Assembly (NCBI GenBank): GCA_031411575.1 | Contig: JANOBJ010000004.1 | Coordinates: forward strand, 1-5,498 | DNA length: 5,498 bases | Reading direction: 5' to 3' | Source of the DNA: JANOBJ01 sp031411575 | Lineage (GTDB): Bacteria > Pseudomonadota > Gammaproteobacteria > Burkholderiales > Burkholderiaceae_C | Shown: positions 1-5,498 of the stretch, piece after piece | Layout of the letters: each line of letters opens with the position of its first letter | Numbering within the stretch: the first letter of the stretch is position 1 | Position numbers and translations under genes: made by a program | The notes under the pieces: model-generated | Told to the model about the DNA's origin: nothing | Database searches by the model: none | The model's input: the letters and a program-made list of their open reading frames with translations, nothing else

Positions 1-223
1 CCGCCAGTACGCCGGGCATCGCCAGCGCGGCAGCGGTATTGATCGACACCAGCCGCGCGTGCGCGTACGGCGAGCGCAGGAAGCACAGCTGCGCCTGGCT
101 GGCCGGCACGACGTCATCGGTGTACCGGCCCCGGCCGGTGAGCAGGCTGTCGTCTTCCAGGCGCTGGACGGACTGGCCGCTGCCGAAGCGGGCGGGGGAG
201 CTGAAGGGGGTGTCGGTGGTCAT
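1..223 (-). CDS. Molybdenum hydroxylase large subunit (xanthine dehydrogenase / CO dehydrogenase type), N-terminal part only
   Basis: The first 74 codons of a gene that runs off the left edge. The visible protein starts MTTDTPFSSPARFGSG and continues with QRLEDDSLLTGRGRYTDD (residues 20-37), then LRSPYAHARL (49-58) and a PGV at 70-72. This order (R-x-E-D, L-L-T-G-x-G-x-Y-x-D-D, R-S-P-x-A-H-A-R) is the characteristic N-terminus of the molybdopterin-binding subunit of xanthine dehydrogenase, aldehyde oxidase and aerobic CO dehydrogenase enzymes, namely the start of the a/b hammerhead domain. Such subunits carry the molybdenum cofactor and hydroxylate or oxidise a substrate, passing electrons to FeS and FAD partners. 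The active-site residues lie outside the window, so the substrate cannot be named and CO dehydrogenase should not be assumed. The ATG is preceded by a GAAAGTGAT stretch that resembles a ribosome binding site. It lies 36 bp after serB on the same strand, so co-transcription is possible but a shared function is not evident. Confidence 0.9.
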   Translation of the reverse strand, partial: MTTDTPFSSPARFGSGQSVQRLEDDSLLTGRGRYTDDVVPASQAQLCFLRSPYAHARLVSINTAAALAMPGVLA

Positions 224-259
224 GGCAATCACTTTCTGCGGGCAACTGTACCCGTACGT

Positions 260-979
260 TCAGGACTCTGCAGCGACCACTTCCAGCAGGCGGTCAAGCC
301 CGCCGCTGTTGATGGCCACCATCGCCCGCTCGCGCACGCGGGGCTTGGCGTGGTAGGCCACCGACAGGCCCGCCGCGCCCATCATCGGCAGGTCGTTGGC
401 GCCGTCGCCCATGGCAATCGCCTGGCTCGGCGCGATGCCCAGCTGGCCGCAGGTGTAAAGCAGCATCTTGCGCTTTTCTTCGCCATCGCAAATGTCACCC
501 CAGGGCTGGTCGACCATCCTGCCGGTCAGCACGCCGTCGCTGATCTCCAGCACGTTGGAGCGCGTGAAATCGATTCCCAGCGTGTCGCGCACTCGGTCGG
601 TGAAGAAGGTGAAGCCGCCGCTCACCAGCAGCACCTTCAGGCCAGCTGCCTTGCACGCGGCCACCAGGGCTGCGGCGCCGGGGTTGAGCTGCAGGCGCTC
701 GCGGTACACCTGCTCCATGTGCGCCACCGTCACGCCCTTGAGCAGCGCCACGCGCTGGCGCAGGCTTTCCTTGTAATCGGCAATCTCACCGCGCATGGCA
801 GCCTCGGTGATCGCCGCCACCTCGGCCTTGCGGCCCGCCGCGTCGGCGATCTCATCCACGCACTCGATGTTGATGAGCGTGGAATCCATGTCGAATGCGA
901 TCAACTTGAAATCGCGGAGTTTCAGGGGAGGCGTGAAGGCCTGAATCACAAGCCCGGAAGACATTTCAGTGGCGTTCAT
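260..979 (-). CDS. serB: Phosphoserine phosphatase SerB (EC 3.1.3.3)
   Basis: Hydrolyses O-phospho-L-serine to L-serine and phosphate, the last step of the phosphorylated serine pathway, in the cytoplasm. The 239-residue protein is a HAD-superfamily phosphatase with every expected motif. The motif I nucleophile and acid/base aspartates are D30 and D32 in FDMDSTL, and the substrate-side acid is E39. The cap arginine is R76 in SLRQRVALLKG, motif II is S120 in LVSGGF, the motif III lysine is probably K169, and the metal-binding motif is D192 with N195 and D196 in GDGANDLPM. It is shorter than the E. coli enzyme (322 residues) because it lacks most of that N-terminal extension, a common form in Betaproteobacteria. 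The chosen ATG leaves 18 bp after vapC. A second in-frame ATG (codon 6, first base 964) is an equally possible start. Neither start has a convincing Shine-Dalgarno sequence, so translation may depend on ribosomes ending at vapC. Confidence 0.97.
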   Translation of the reverse strand: MNATEMSSGLVIQAFTPPLKLRDFKLIAFDMDSTLINIECVDEIADAAGRKAEVAAITEAAMRGEIADYKESLRQRVALLKGVTVAHMEQVYRERLQLNPGAAALVAACKAAGLKVLLVSGGFTFFTDRVRDTLGIDFTRSNVLEISDGVLTGRMVDQPWGDICDGEEKRKMLLYTCGQLGIAPSQAIAMGDGANDLPMMGAAGLSVAYHAKPRVRERAMVAINSGGLDRLLEVVAAES

Positions 980-997
980 AGGGGTTTTGATGGTCGT

Positions 998-1438
998 TCA
1001 GCCGCCACCGGCGGGGCCCGAAACGGGCTGCAGCCAGTTTTCCAGTTTCAAGCCGGGCACACGAAGAAATTCAGCATCGCCGCTGACCAGCGTGGCGTCG
1101 AGCGCCAGGGTATGGGCGGCAATCAAGGTGTCATTGGGGCCGATGGGTGTGCCCAGGGCTTCGAGTTGGGTGCGCAGGTTGGCGTAGTGCGCCGCGACTT
1201 CTTGATCAAGCGGCAAAACGACCAGCGCTGCGAGTTGTGCGTCCATTGCTGCTTGCAGGCGGGATGAAGGGCGTTTTTTCAGACCAAAGGCCAACTCGCA
1301 TTGCACGACGATGCTGGTGCAAAGTTCGGGTGCGTCAGGGCTTGTCATGCGGTGTTCAGCGCGTTTGGCGACGACTCCGTCGGCGTTGACCATCATGTGG
1401 CTGATGATGTTGGTGTCCAGCAAATAGCGCACCGTCAT
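998..1438 (-). CDS. vapC: VapC toxin, PIN-domain ribonuclease
   Basis: Toxin of a type II toxin-antitoxin pair. PIN-domain VapC proteins are Mg-dependent endoribonucleases, and characterised members cut initiator tRNA or the 23S rRNA sarcin-ricin loop; the target here is unknown. The 146-residue protein shows the four acidic positions expected of an active PIN site: D8 in YLLDTNIIS, E48 in VQCELAFG, D103 in IGPNDTLIAAHTLAL, and D121 in SGDAEF. The closing RVPGLKLENWL (126-136) is typical of the VapC subgroup from proteobacterial chromosomes and plasmids. A short Gly/Pro tail after residue 136 makes it about ten residues longer than commonly seen. Its ATG overlaps the vapB stop codon by four bases (ATGA), which implies translational coupling and keeps toxin synthesis dependent on antitoxin synthesis. 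There is no sign of a frameshift or a lost catalytic residue, so the toxin is presumably functional. Confidence 0.95.
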   Translation of the reverse strand: MTVRYLLDTNIISHMMVNADGVVAKRAEHRMTSPDAPELCTSIVVQCELAFGLKKRPSSRLQAAMDAQLAALVVLPLDQEVAAHYANLRTQLEALGTPIGPNDTLIAAHTLALDATLVSGDAEFLRVPGLKLENWLQPVSGPAGGG

Positions 1439-1743
1439 AGAACGATGTCGTCGAGCGGAAGCAAACCTTCATCAATGTCGGGAAATTCTTCATCGCAAGG
1501 CCCGAGTTTGCGAATTTCCTCCAGCGCGGCCATCAGTGCCGCAGCGCTGCCTTTTGGGTGCCTCGGTTGAATCGCCTCAATGATGAGGCGATTACCCTCA
1601 CGACGCATGACCGCCTCCTTGCCGGGCAGTTCAAACTCTTTGGGAATCCGCACAGCCTGATTCGCACCATTGCGAAACAGGCGCACATGACGTTCTGGCG
1701 TTTCAACCGTGTATGGCGGTAGTTTTTCAGAGACTTGGGGCAC
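1435..1743 (-). CDS. vapB: VapB antitoxin, AbrB/SpoVT-fold DNA-binding protein
   Basis: Antitoxin partner of the adjacent VapC. The 102-residue protein has an AbrB/MazE-type swapped-hairpin DNA-binding domain at about residues 18-58 (HVRLFRNGANQAVRIPKEF, then a GKEAVMRREGNRLIIEAI strand region). Its acidic C-terminal tail ends EEFPDIDEGLLPLDDIVL (85-102). Tails of this kind in the VapB family run into the VapC active site and block it, while the N-terminal domain represses the operon together with the toxin. The start is a GTG, chosen because AGGAG lies seven bases upstream; no in-frame ATG occurs before residue 46, inside the fold. About 17 residues precede the DNA-binding core, a little more than usual for the family. 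GC is about 55% by hand count over 1441-1740, below sampled parts of mfd (65-75%), which suggests acquisition. A perfect hairpin lies in the codons for residues 51-58. Confidence 0.93.
   Translation of the reverse strand: MPQVSEKLPPYTVETPERHVRLFRNGANQAVRIPKEFELPGKEAVMRREGNRLIIEAIQPRHPKGSAAALMAALEEIRKLGPCDEEFPDIDEGLLPLDDIVL
1570..1593 (-). repeat. Perfect inverted repeat (10-bp stem, 4-base loop) inside vapB
   Basis: The plus strand reads AATCGCCTCA, then ATGA, then TGAGGCGATT; the two arms are exact reverse complements. In the vapB mRNA this would form a stable hairpin across the codons for NRLIIEAI (residues 51-58), at the end of the DNA-binding domain. It is not followed by a T-run on either strand, so it is not an ordinary intrinsic terminator. 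The structure itself is seen directly; a role in vapB/vapC expression or mRNA stability is only inference. Confidence 0.6.
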
Positions 1744-1750
1744 GATGCTG

Positions 1751-1755
1751 CTCCT
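1751..1755 (-). promoter_or_regulatory. Ribosome binding site of vapB
   Basis: On the minus strand this reads AGGAG, a five-base match to the anti-Shine-Dalgarno sequence, seven bases before the GTG at 1743. It decides the GTG start of vapB. It is the strongest ribosome binding site seen at any gene start in the window, which fits an antitoxin that must be made in excess of its toxin. Confidence 0.75.
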
Positions 1756-1777
1756 GAAAAGTTACTGCTCAGAGTTT

Positions 1778-1804
1778 AGCATATGTCCAGGCCTATGCCG
1801 TCAA
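1778..1804 (-). promoter_or_regulatory. Candidate vapBC promoter, overlapping the end of mfd
   Basis: On the minus strand TTGACG (1804-1799), a five-of-six match to the -35 consensus, lies in the last two sense codons before the mfd stop. A TATGCT (1783-1778) follows at a short 15-base spacing. An alternative -10, TAAACT (1778-1773), would have a long 20-base spacing. Neither spacing is ideal. The position directly upstream of an independent toxin-antitoxin unit supports a promoter here, but the evidence is weak. Confidence 0.35.
1779..1798. promoter_or_regulatory. Candidate VapBC operator: inverted repeat GCATA-N10-TATGC
   Basis: The arms GCATA (1779-1783) and TATGC (1794-1798) are exact reverse complements with ten bases between them. 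The repeat fills the spacer and most of the proposed -10 box of the vapBC promoter, 36 bp before the vapB start codon. VapB/VapC complexes of the AbrB-fold class typically repress their own promoter by binding such palindromes. The arms are short, so this is a proposal based on position rather than a recognised consensus. Confidence 0.35.
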
Positions 1805-4800
1805 TTCGACAGGCTTTGGCTGCCCCAGGCTGCGCAACACATCCCGCACCATCTGCGCCCGCGCTTTCGGATCGGGCAGCTCGCGCTCGATGCGCAGTTT
1901 CTCGTTGCCGGCCAGCTTGATGTGGCGGTTTTTCTGGATCAGCTCGATGATGCGCATCGACTCGAACGGCGGGTTCTTGCGGAAGGTCACGTGGATCACG
2001 CCGGGCGCGGCGTCCACTTTCACCACGCCGTAGGGCTGGCTCAGCACGCGCAGGCGGTGCACGTCGATCAGGGTCTGTGCCTGGGCCGGGAGCTTGCCGA
2101 AGCGGTCCACGATTTCTTCCAGCAGGCTGTCGATCTGCTCGGGCGTCTTGGCGGTGGCGAGCTTTTTGTAGAACGACAGGCGCAGGTGCACATCGCCACA
2201 ATAGTCGTTGGGCAGCAGCGCCGGCGCATGCAGGTTGATGTCGGTCGTCACGCTGAGCGGCGCCAGCAAATCCGGTTCGTGGCCGGCCTTGAGGCAGCGC
2301 ACGGCTTCTGACAGCATTTCGTTGTAGAGTTGAAAGCCCACCTCGAGCATATTGCCGCTCTGGTTTTCGCCCAGCACCTCGCCGGCACCGCGGATTTCCA
2401 GGTCATGCATGGCCAGATAAAAGCCTGATCCCAACTCTTCCATCTGCTGGATCGCGTCCAGCCGTTGCGAGGCCTGCTTGGTCAGCCCTTCGGTATCCGG
2501 CACCATCAGGTAGGCATAGGCCTGGTGGTGACTGCGGCCCACGCGGCCACGCAACTGGTGCAACTGCGCCAGGCCAAACTTGTCGGCTCGGCTGATGACG
2601 ATGGTGTTGGCGGTGGGCACGTCAATGCCGGTCTCGATGATGGTCGAGCACAGCAGCAGGTTGTAGCGCTGCGCCACGAAGTCGCGCATCACGCGCTCCA
2701 GGTCGCGCTCGGGCATCTGGCCGTGCGCCACCGCGATCCGTGCCTCAGGCAGCAGTTCTTCCAGCTTCTGGCGGCGGTTCTGGATGGTCTCCACTTCGTT
2801 GTGCAGAAAGTAGATCTGCCCGCCGCGCTTCAATTCGCGCAGCACGGCCTCGCGCACCACGCCATTGCCCTCGTTGCGCACGAAGGTCTTGATGGCCAAC
2901 CGCCGTTGCGGTGCAGTGGCAATCACGCTCAGATCGCGCAGGCCCTCCAGCGCCATGCCGAGCGTGCGCGGGATCGGCGTGGCGGTGAGCGTGAGCACAT
3001 CCACCTCGGCGCGCAGGGCCTTCATCGCTTCCTTGTGGCGCACGCCGAAGCGGTGCTCCTCGTCAATGATCAACAGGCCCAGGTTCTTGAACTTGGTCGA
3101 TTCACTGAGCAACTTGTGGGTGCCGACCACGATGTCCACGCCGCCATCGGCGATGCCCTTGAGCGAGGCCGTGATCTCTTTGCCCGAGCGAAAACGCGAC
3201 ACCTCGGCCACCTTGACCGGCCACTTGCTGAAACGGTCCACCAGCGTCTGGTAGTGCTGCTCGGCCAGCAACGTGGTAGGCGCCAAAAACGCCACCTGCC
3301 GACCGCCCGTGACCGCAATGAAAGCGGCGCGCAGCGCGACTTCGGTCTTGCCAAAGCCCACGTCGCCGCAAACCAGCCGGTCCATCGGGCGCGGGCTGAT
3401 CATGTCCTGGATCACGGCATGGATCGCGGCGCGCTGGTCGGCCGTCTCTTCGAAGCCAAAATCGTTCGAAAATGTTTCATAGTCGGTCGGCGAATAGCGG
3501 AAGGCGTGGCCTTCGCGGGCCGCGCGCCGGGCGTAGATATTCAGCAACTCGGCGGCCGAATCACGCACCTGCTCGGCGGCCTTGCGCTTGGCTTTTTCCC
3601 ACTGGCCGCTGCCCAGCTTGTGCAGCGGGGCCTCGTCGGCGCTGACGCCGGTGTAGCGGCTGATCAGCTGCAGCTGGCTCACCGGCACGTAGAGCGTGGC
3701 TTTCTCGGCGTATTCGAGGTGCAGGAACTCCTGCACGGCGGGCGTGCCATCCGCGTTCTTTTCGCCCAGATCGAGGTTGACCAGCCCGCGGTAGCGGCCG
3801 ATACCGTGCGCGCTGTGGACCACCGGGTCGCCCACGTTCAGTTCGGACAGGTCCTTGATCAGCGCCTCGACATCGCTGACCTGCTCCTGCTTCTTGCGCC
3901 TGCGCGCGGTCGGGCTGGTGGCGAAAAGCTCGGTTTCGGTGACGAAATCGATGCCTTCATCCAGCGCGCTGAAGCCCATCGCCAGCGCGGCGGTGGCAAT
4001 TCCGATCTTTTCGTCGCTGGCCTGAAACTCGGCCAGTGAATCGAACGCGGGCGGGCTGACGTTCCCAGCACGCAGAAAATCCAGCAGGCTTTCGCGCCGG
4101 CCGTCGCTCTCAGCCAGCACCAGCACGCGGTGAGCGGTGTTGCGCGCATGGGTCTGCAGCCGGCCCAGCGGCTCTTCGGCGCCGCGCACCACCGACAGCT
4201 CGCCGAGTTTCTGGAAATGGGCGCTGTCGGGCACGTCTTCCACGCTGGGGCGCAAGCCCAGCTGCGCATGCCCGTTGGCCAGCGCATAAAACTGCTCAGT
4301 GCCCAGAAACAGCGCCTCGGGCGGCAGGGCCGGGCGGTCCGGGTCGCCGCGCACCAGGCGGTAGCGGTCGCGGGTGTCCTGCCAGAAACGCTGGAACGCG
4401 GGCTCCAGGTCGCCGTGCAGCACCACCGTGGCGGGCTTGTCGGTGCCCGCGCCGAGGTAATCAAACACCGTGGCTGTCTCGTCAAAGAACAGCGGCAGGT
4501 AGTACTCGATGCCCGCCGTGGCCACGCCGTTGCCGATGTCCTTGTAGATGCGGCTCTTGGTCGGGTCGCCTTCGAGCAGCTCGCGCCAGCGGCTACGGAA
4601 GCGCGCCCGCGCGTCGTCGTCCATCGGGAACTCACGGCCTGGCAACAATCGCACCTCGGGCACGGGGTACAGGCTGCGCTGGCTGTCGGGGTCGAAGGTG
4701 CGGATGCTGTCGATCTCGTCGTCGAACAGATCGACGCGGTATGGCACCAGTGAGCCCATCGGGAACAGATCGATCAGCCCGCCGCGCACCGCGTATTCGC

Positions 4801-5299
4801 CGGGGCTGACGACCTGCGTGACATGGCTGTAACCGGCCAGCGTGAGCTGCGCCTTCAGTCGCGCTTCTTCCAGCTTCTGCTTGACCTTGAAATGGAACGT
4901 ATAGCCGGCCAGAAACGCTGGCGGCGCCAGCCGGTACAGCGCGGTGGTGGCCGGCACGATCACCACGTCGGCGCCGGCCTGCTCGCCGCGCTGTCCGCTC
5001 GCGGAATGCAGGCGCCACAGGGTCGCGAGCCGCTCGCTGATCAGGTCCTGGTGCGGCGAAAACGTGTCGTACGGCAGGGTTTCCCAGTCGGGAAACAGGG
5101 CGCAGCGCAACTCGGGCGCAAAGAAGGCCAGCTCGTCCATCAGCCGCTGCGCGTCGGAGGCGTCGGCGGTGACGATGGCGAGCAGCTGGCCGAGCGCCTT
5201 TTCGCGCTCGGCCAGCCGTGCCAGCAGCAACGCGTCGGCCGAGCCGGGCGGGCGCGGCAGCGTGAAGCGCTTGCCGGTGACGAGGGAAGGGAGGTCCAT
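1793..5299 (-). CDS. mfd: Transcription-repair coupling factor Mfd
   Basis: ATP-driven DNA translocase that removes RNA polymerase stalled at DNA lesions and recruits UvrA for nucleotide excision repair. At 1168 residues it is full length for the family (about 1150-1180). The N-terminal UvrB-like module (roughly 1-340) includes FPDWETLPYDTFSPHQD (69-85) and the GEYAVRGGLIDLFP segment (167-180); as usual in Mfd it has no working Walker A. The RNA polymerase interaction domain begins near 487 with VGDPVVHSAHGIGRYRG (489-505). The helicase module shows Walker A GDVGFGKT (645-652, catalytic K651), DEEHRFG (746-752), TATPIPRT (772-779), the IIETGIDVP segment (887-895) and QLRGRVGRS (915-923). The translocation (TRG) motif region is about 957-983. 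The autoinhibitory C-terminal domain follows from about 1020. The first ATG gives an N-terminus that aligns sensibly; its ribosome binding site is weak. No frameshift or lost motif is seen. Confidence 0.98.
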   Translation of the reverse strand: MDLPSLVTGKRFTLPRPPGSADALLLARLAEREKALGQLLAIVTADASDAQRLMDELAFFAPELRCALFPDWETLPYDTFSPHQDLISERLATLWRLHSASGQRGEQAGADVVIVPATTALYRLAPPAFLAGYTFHFKVKQKLEEARLKAQLTLAGYSHVTQVVSPGEYAVRGGLIDLFPMGSLVPYRVDLFDDEIDSIRTFDPDSQRSLYPVPEVRLLPGREFPMDDDARARFRSRWRELLEGDPTKSRIYKDIGNGVATAGIEYYLPLFFDETATVFDYLGAGTDKPATVVLHGDLEPAFQRFWQDTRDRYRLVRGDPDRPALPPEALFLGTEQFYALANGHAQLGLRPSVEDVPDSAHFQKLGELSVVRGAEEPLGRLQTHARNTAHRVLVLAESDGRRESLLDFLRAGNVSPPAFDSLAEFQASDEKIGIATAALAMGFSALDEGIDFVTETELFATSPTARRRKKQEQVSDVEALIKDLSELNVGDPVVHSAHGIGRYRGLVNLDLGEKNADGTPAVQEFLHLEYAEKATLYVPVSQLQLISRYTGVSADEAPLHKLGSGQWEKAKRKAAEQVRDSAAELLNIYARRAAREGHAFRYSPTDYETFSNDFGFEETADQRAAIHAVIQDMISPRPMDRLVCGDVGFGKTEVALRAAFIAVTGGRQVAFLAPTTLLAEQHYQTLVDRFSKWPVKVAEVSRFRSGKEITASLKGIADGGVDIVVGTHKLLSESTKFKNLGLLIIDEEHRFGVRHKEAMKALRAEVDVLTLTATPIPRTLGMALEGLRDLSVIATAPQRRLAIKTFVRNEGNGVVREAVLRELKRGGQIYFLHNEVETIQNRRQKLEELLPEARIAVAHGQMPERDLERVMRDFVAQRYNLLLCSTIIETGIDVPTANTIVISRADKFGLAQLHQLRGRVGRSHHQAYAYLMVPDTEGLTKQASQRLDAIQQMEELGSGFYLAMHDLEIRGAGEVLGENQSGNMLEVGFQLYNEMLSEAVRCLKAGHEPDLLAPLSVTTDINLHAPALLPNDYCGDVHLRLSFYKKLATAKTPEQIDSLLEEIVDRFGKLPAQAQTLIDVHRLRVLSQPYGVVKVDAAPGVIHVTFRKNPPFESMRIIELIQKNRHIKLAGNEKLRIERELPDPKARAQMVRDVLRSLGQPKPVELTA

Positions 5300-5320
5300 G
5301 AGCGGCTCGAAAAATGCAGA

Positions 5321-5348
5321 ACACCCCGCGCCGCATGGCGAGGGGTGT
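5321..5348 (-). repeat. 28-nt hairpin in the mfd leader
   Basis: On the plus strand ACACCCC (5321-5327) pairs with GGGGTGT (5342-5348). After a 2x2 mismatch, GCC (5330-5332) pairs with GGC (5337-5339) around a GCAT loop. In the mfd transcript it would form 21 bases before the start codon and be followed six bases later by five T residues (5314-5310). If the proposed -10 box at 5359-5364 is right, the hairpin stands almost at the 5' end of the mRNA, where it could protect the transcript or act as a weak attenuator. The structure is seen; any function is inferred. Confidence 0.5.
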
Positions 5349-5358
5349 GCACCGGTGG

Positions 5359-5364
5359 ATTTTA
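5359..5364 (-). promoter_or_regulatory. Candidate -10 box for mfd
   Basis: On the minus strand this reads TAAAAT, five of six matches to TATAAT, and it is the only AT-rich hexamer of this quality in the GC-rich gap before mfd. It would place the transcript start near 5352, about 52 bases before the ATG. No clear -35 box is present at normal spacing, so this is a modest-confidence call. Confidence 0.4.
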
Positions 5365-5395
5365 GGCCGGGGCCCGTGCGGCGCCGGTCGGCTCC

Positions 5396-5401
5396 TAGAA
5401 T
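5396..5401 (+). promoter_or_regulatory. Candidate -10 box for ispD
   Basis: TAGAAT, five of six matches to TATAAT, lies 24 bases before the ispD ATG and would give a short leader of roughly 18 bases. No good -35 box is seen 16-18 bases upstream. Together with the opposite-facing candidate at 5359-5364 it suggests that the 126-bp gap holds two divergent promoters about 30 bp apart. Confidence 0.35.
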
Positions 5402-5425
5402 GGCCCCGCTTTGCTCGCCGACCCC

Positions 5426-5498
5426 ATGTCCACCCCACGTCTCTTTGCCTTGATCCCCTGCGGTGGCTCGGGTCGCCGCGCCGGTGGCGGGCGCCCCA
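5426..5498 (+). CDS. ispD: 2-C-methyl-D-erythritol 4-phosphate cytidylyltransferase IspD, N-terminal part only
   Basis: The first 24 codons of a gene cut by the right edge. The visible protein MSTPRLFALIPCGGSGRRAG, then GGRP, matches the start of IspD: a first beta strand (LFALIP) followed by the nucleotide-binding glycine-rich loop that reads P-A-A-G-x-G-x-R in most members, with R17/R18 at the position of the conserved arginine. IspD joins CTP to methylerythritol phosphate in the non-mevalonate isoprenoid pathway in the cytoplasm. The loop here is P-C-G-G-S-G-R-R, with glycine in place of the usual second alanine. Divergent placement from mfd, as I recall it from Comamonadaceae genomes where ispD is followed by ispF, supports the call. 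No clear Shine-Dalgarno sequence is visible before the ATG. Other nucleotidyltransferases begin with a similar loop, so the identification leans partly on context. Confidence 0.87.
   Translation, partial: MSTPRLFALIPCGGSGRRAGGGRP

Noticed and set aside
238..256. Possible terminator after serB: CGGG and CCCG arms around an eight-base loop
   Set aside because: Only four base pairs, a large loop and no T-run; expected by chance in GC-rich DNA.
59..1267. A 402-codon open frame on the plus strand opposite serB and vapC
   Set aside because: Its translation is rich in H, Q, R, G and A with no recognisable domain, as expected of the antisense of GC-rich coding sequence. The minus-strand genes here are clearly real.
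1301..1322. Inverted repeat TTGCAC-N10-GTGCAA inside vapC
   Set aside because: Six-base arms with a ten-base gap occur by chance at this scale, and it lies in conserved coding sequence away from any promoter.
1391..1409. Small inverted repeat CATCAT / ATGATG near the start of vapC
   Set aside because: Six weak pairs with a seven-base loop, explained by the codons for the start of the PIN domain; not strong enough to propose a role.
1754..1772. Possible mfd terminator: CTGA and TCAG arms in the mfd-vapB gap
   Set aside because: The stem is only four pairs with an 11-base loop, and one arm touches the vapB ribosome binding site; no evidence of termination.
2465..4039. A 524-codon open frame on the plus strand opposite mfd
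   Set aside because: Low-complexity His/Gln/Arg/Ala-rich composition with no motif; it mirrors the codon pattern of the conserved mfd helicase region and has no supporting start signal.
1793..5299. mfd considered as uvrB or recG
   Set aside because: The N-terminal module resembles UvrB and the helicase module resembles RecG, but only Mfd combines both with an RNA polymerase interaction domain in a protein of about 1170 residues.
1..5498. CRISPR arrays, tRNA or rRNA genes, insertion sequences, prophage ends
   Set aside because: No spaced direct repeats, cloverleaf-like sequences, transposase or integrase motifs were seen on either strand; nearly all of the window is accounted for by the genes listed.

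Overview
The window looks like chromosomal DNA from a GC-rich betaproteobacterium, most likely of the family Comamonadaceae (Acidovorax, Variovorax, Polaromonas or Rhodoferax relatives). This rests on the style of the proteins and on the remembered ispD / mfd / serB neighbourhood of that family. No database search was possible, so the genus is left open.

Layout: almost everything is on the minus strand. Reading in that direction from the right end, there is a 126-bp divergent intergenic region (5300-5425), with ispD (isoprenoid synthesis) leaving to the right on the plus strand and cut by the window edge. Then comes mfd, the 1168-residue transcription-repair coupling factor, which fills 64% of the window. 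After a 49-bp gap follows a complete type II toxin-antitoxin pair, vapB (AbrB-fold antitoxin) and vapC (PIN-domain ribonuclease), joined by a 4-base ATGA overlap. After 18 bp comes serB (phosphoserine phosphatase, last step of serine synthesis). After another 36 bp comes the first 74 codons of a molybdenum hydroxylase large subunit (xanthine dehydrogenase / CO dehydrogenase type), cut by the left edge.

mfd, serB and ispD are housekeeping genes with complete catalytic motifs wherever they are visible. They do not form a pathway together. The vapBC pair is the accessory element: it sits between two core genes, and its antitoxin gene is visibly lower in GC (about 55% by hand count of 300 bases) than sampled stretches of mfd (65-75%). 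Its own likely promoter begins inside the last codons of mfd, a 20-bp inverted repeat overlaps that promoter as a candidate autoregulatory operator, and a perfect 10-bp-stem hairpin lies inside the vapB coding sequence. The mfd leader also contains a 28-nt hairpin just after a plausible -10 box.

I see no CRISPR array, RNA gene, insertion sequence or clearly undescribed system. The points most worth a second look are the vapB internal hairpin, the candidate vapBC operator, and the way serB is placed behind the toxin gene without a clear ribosome binding site.
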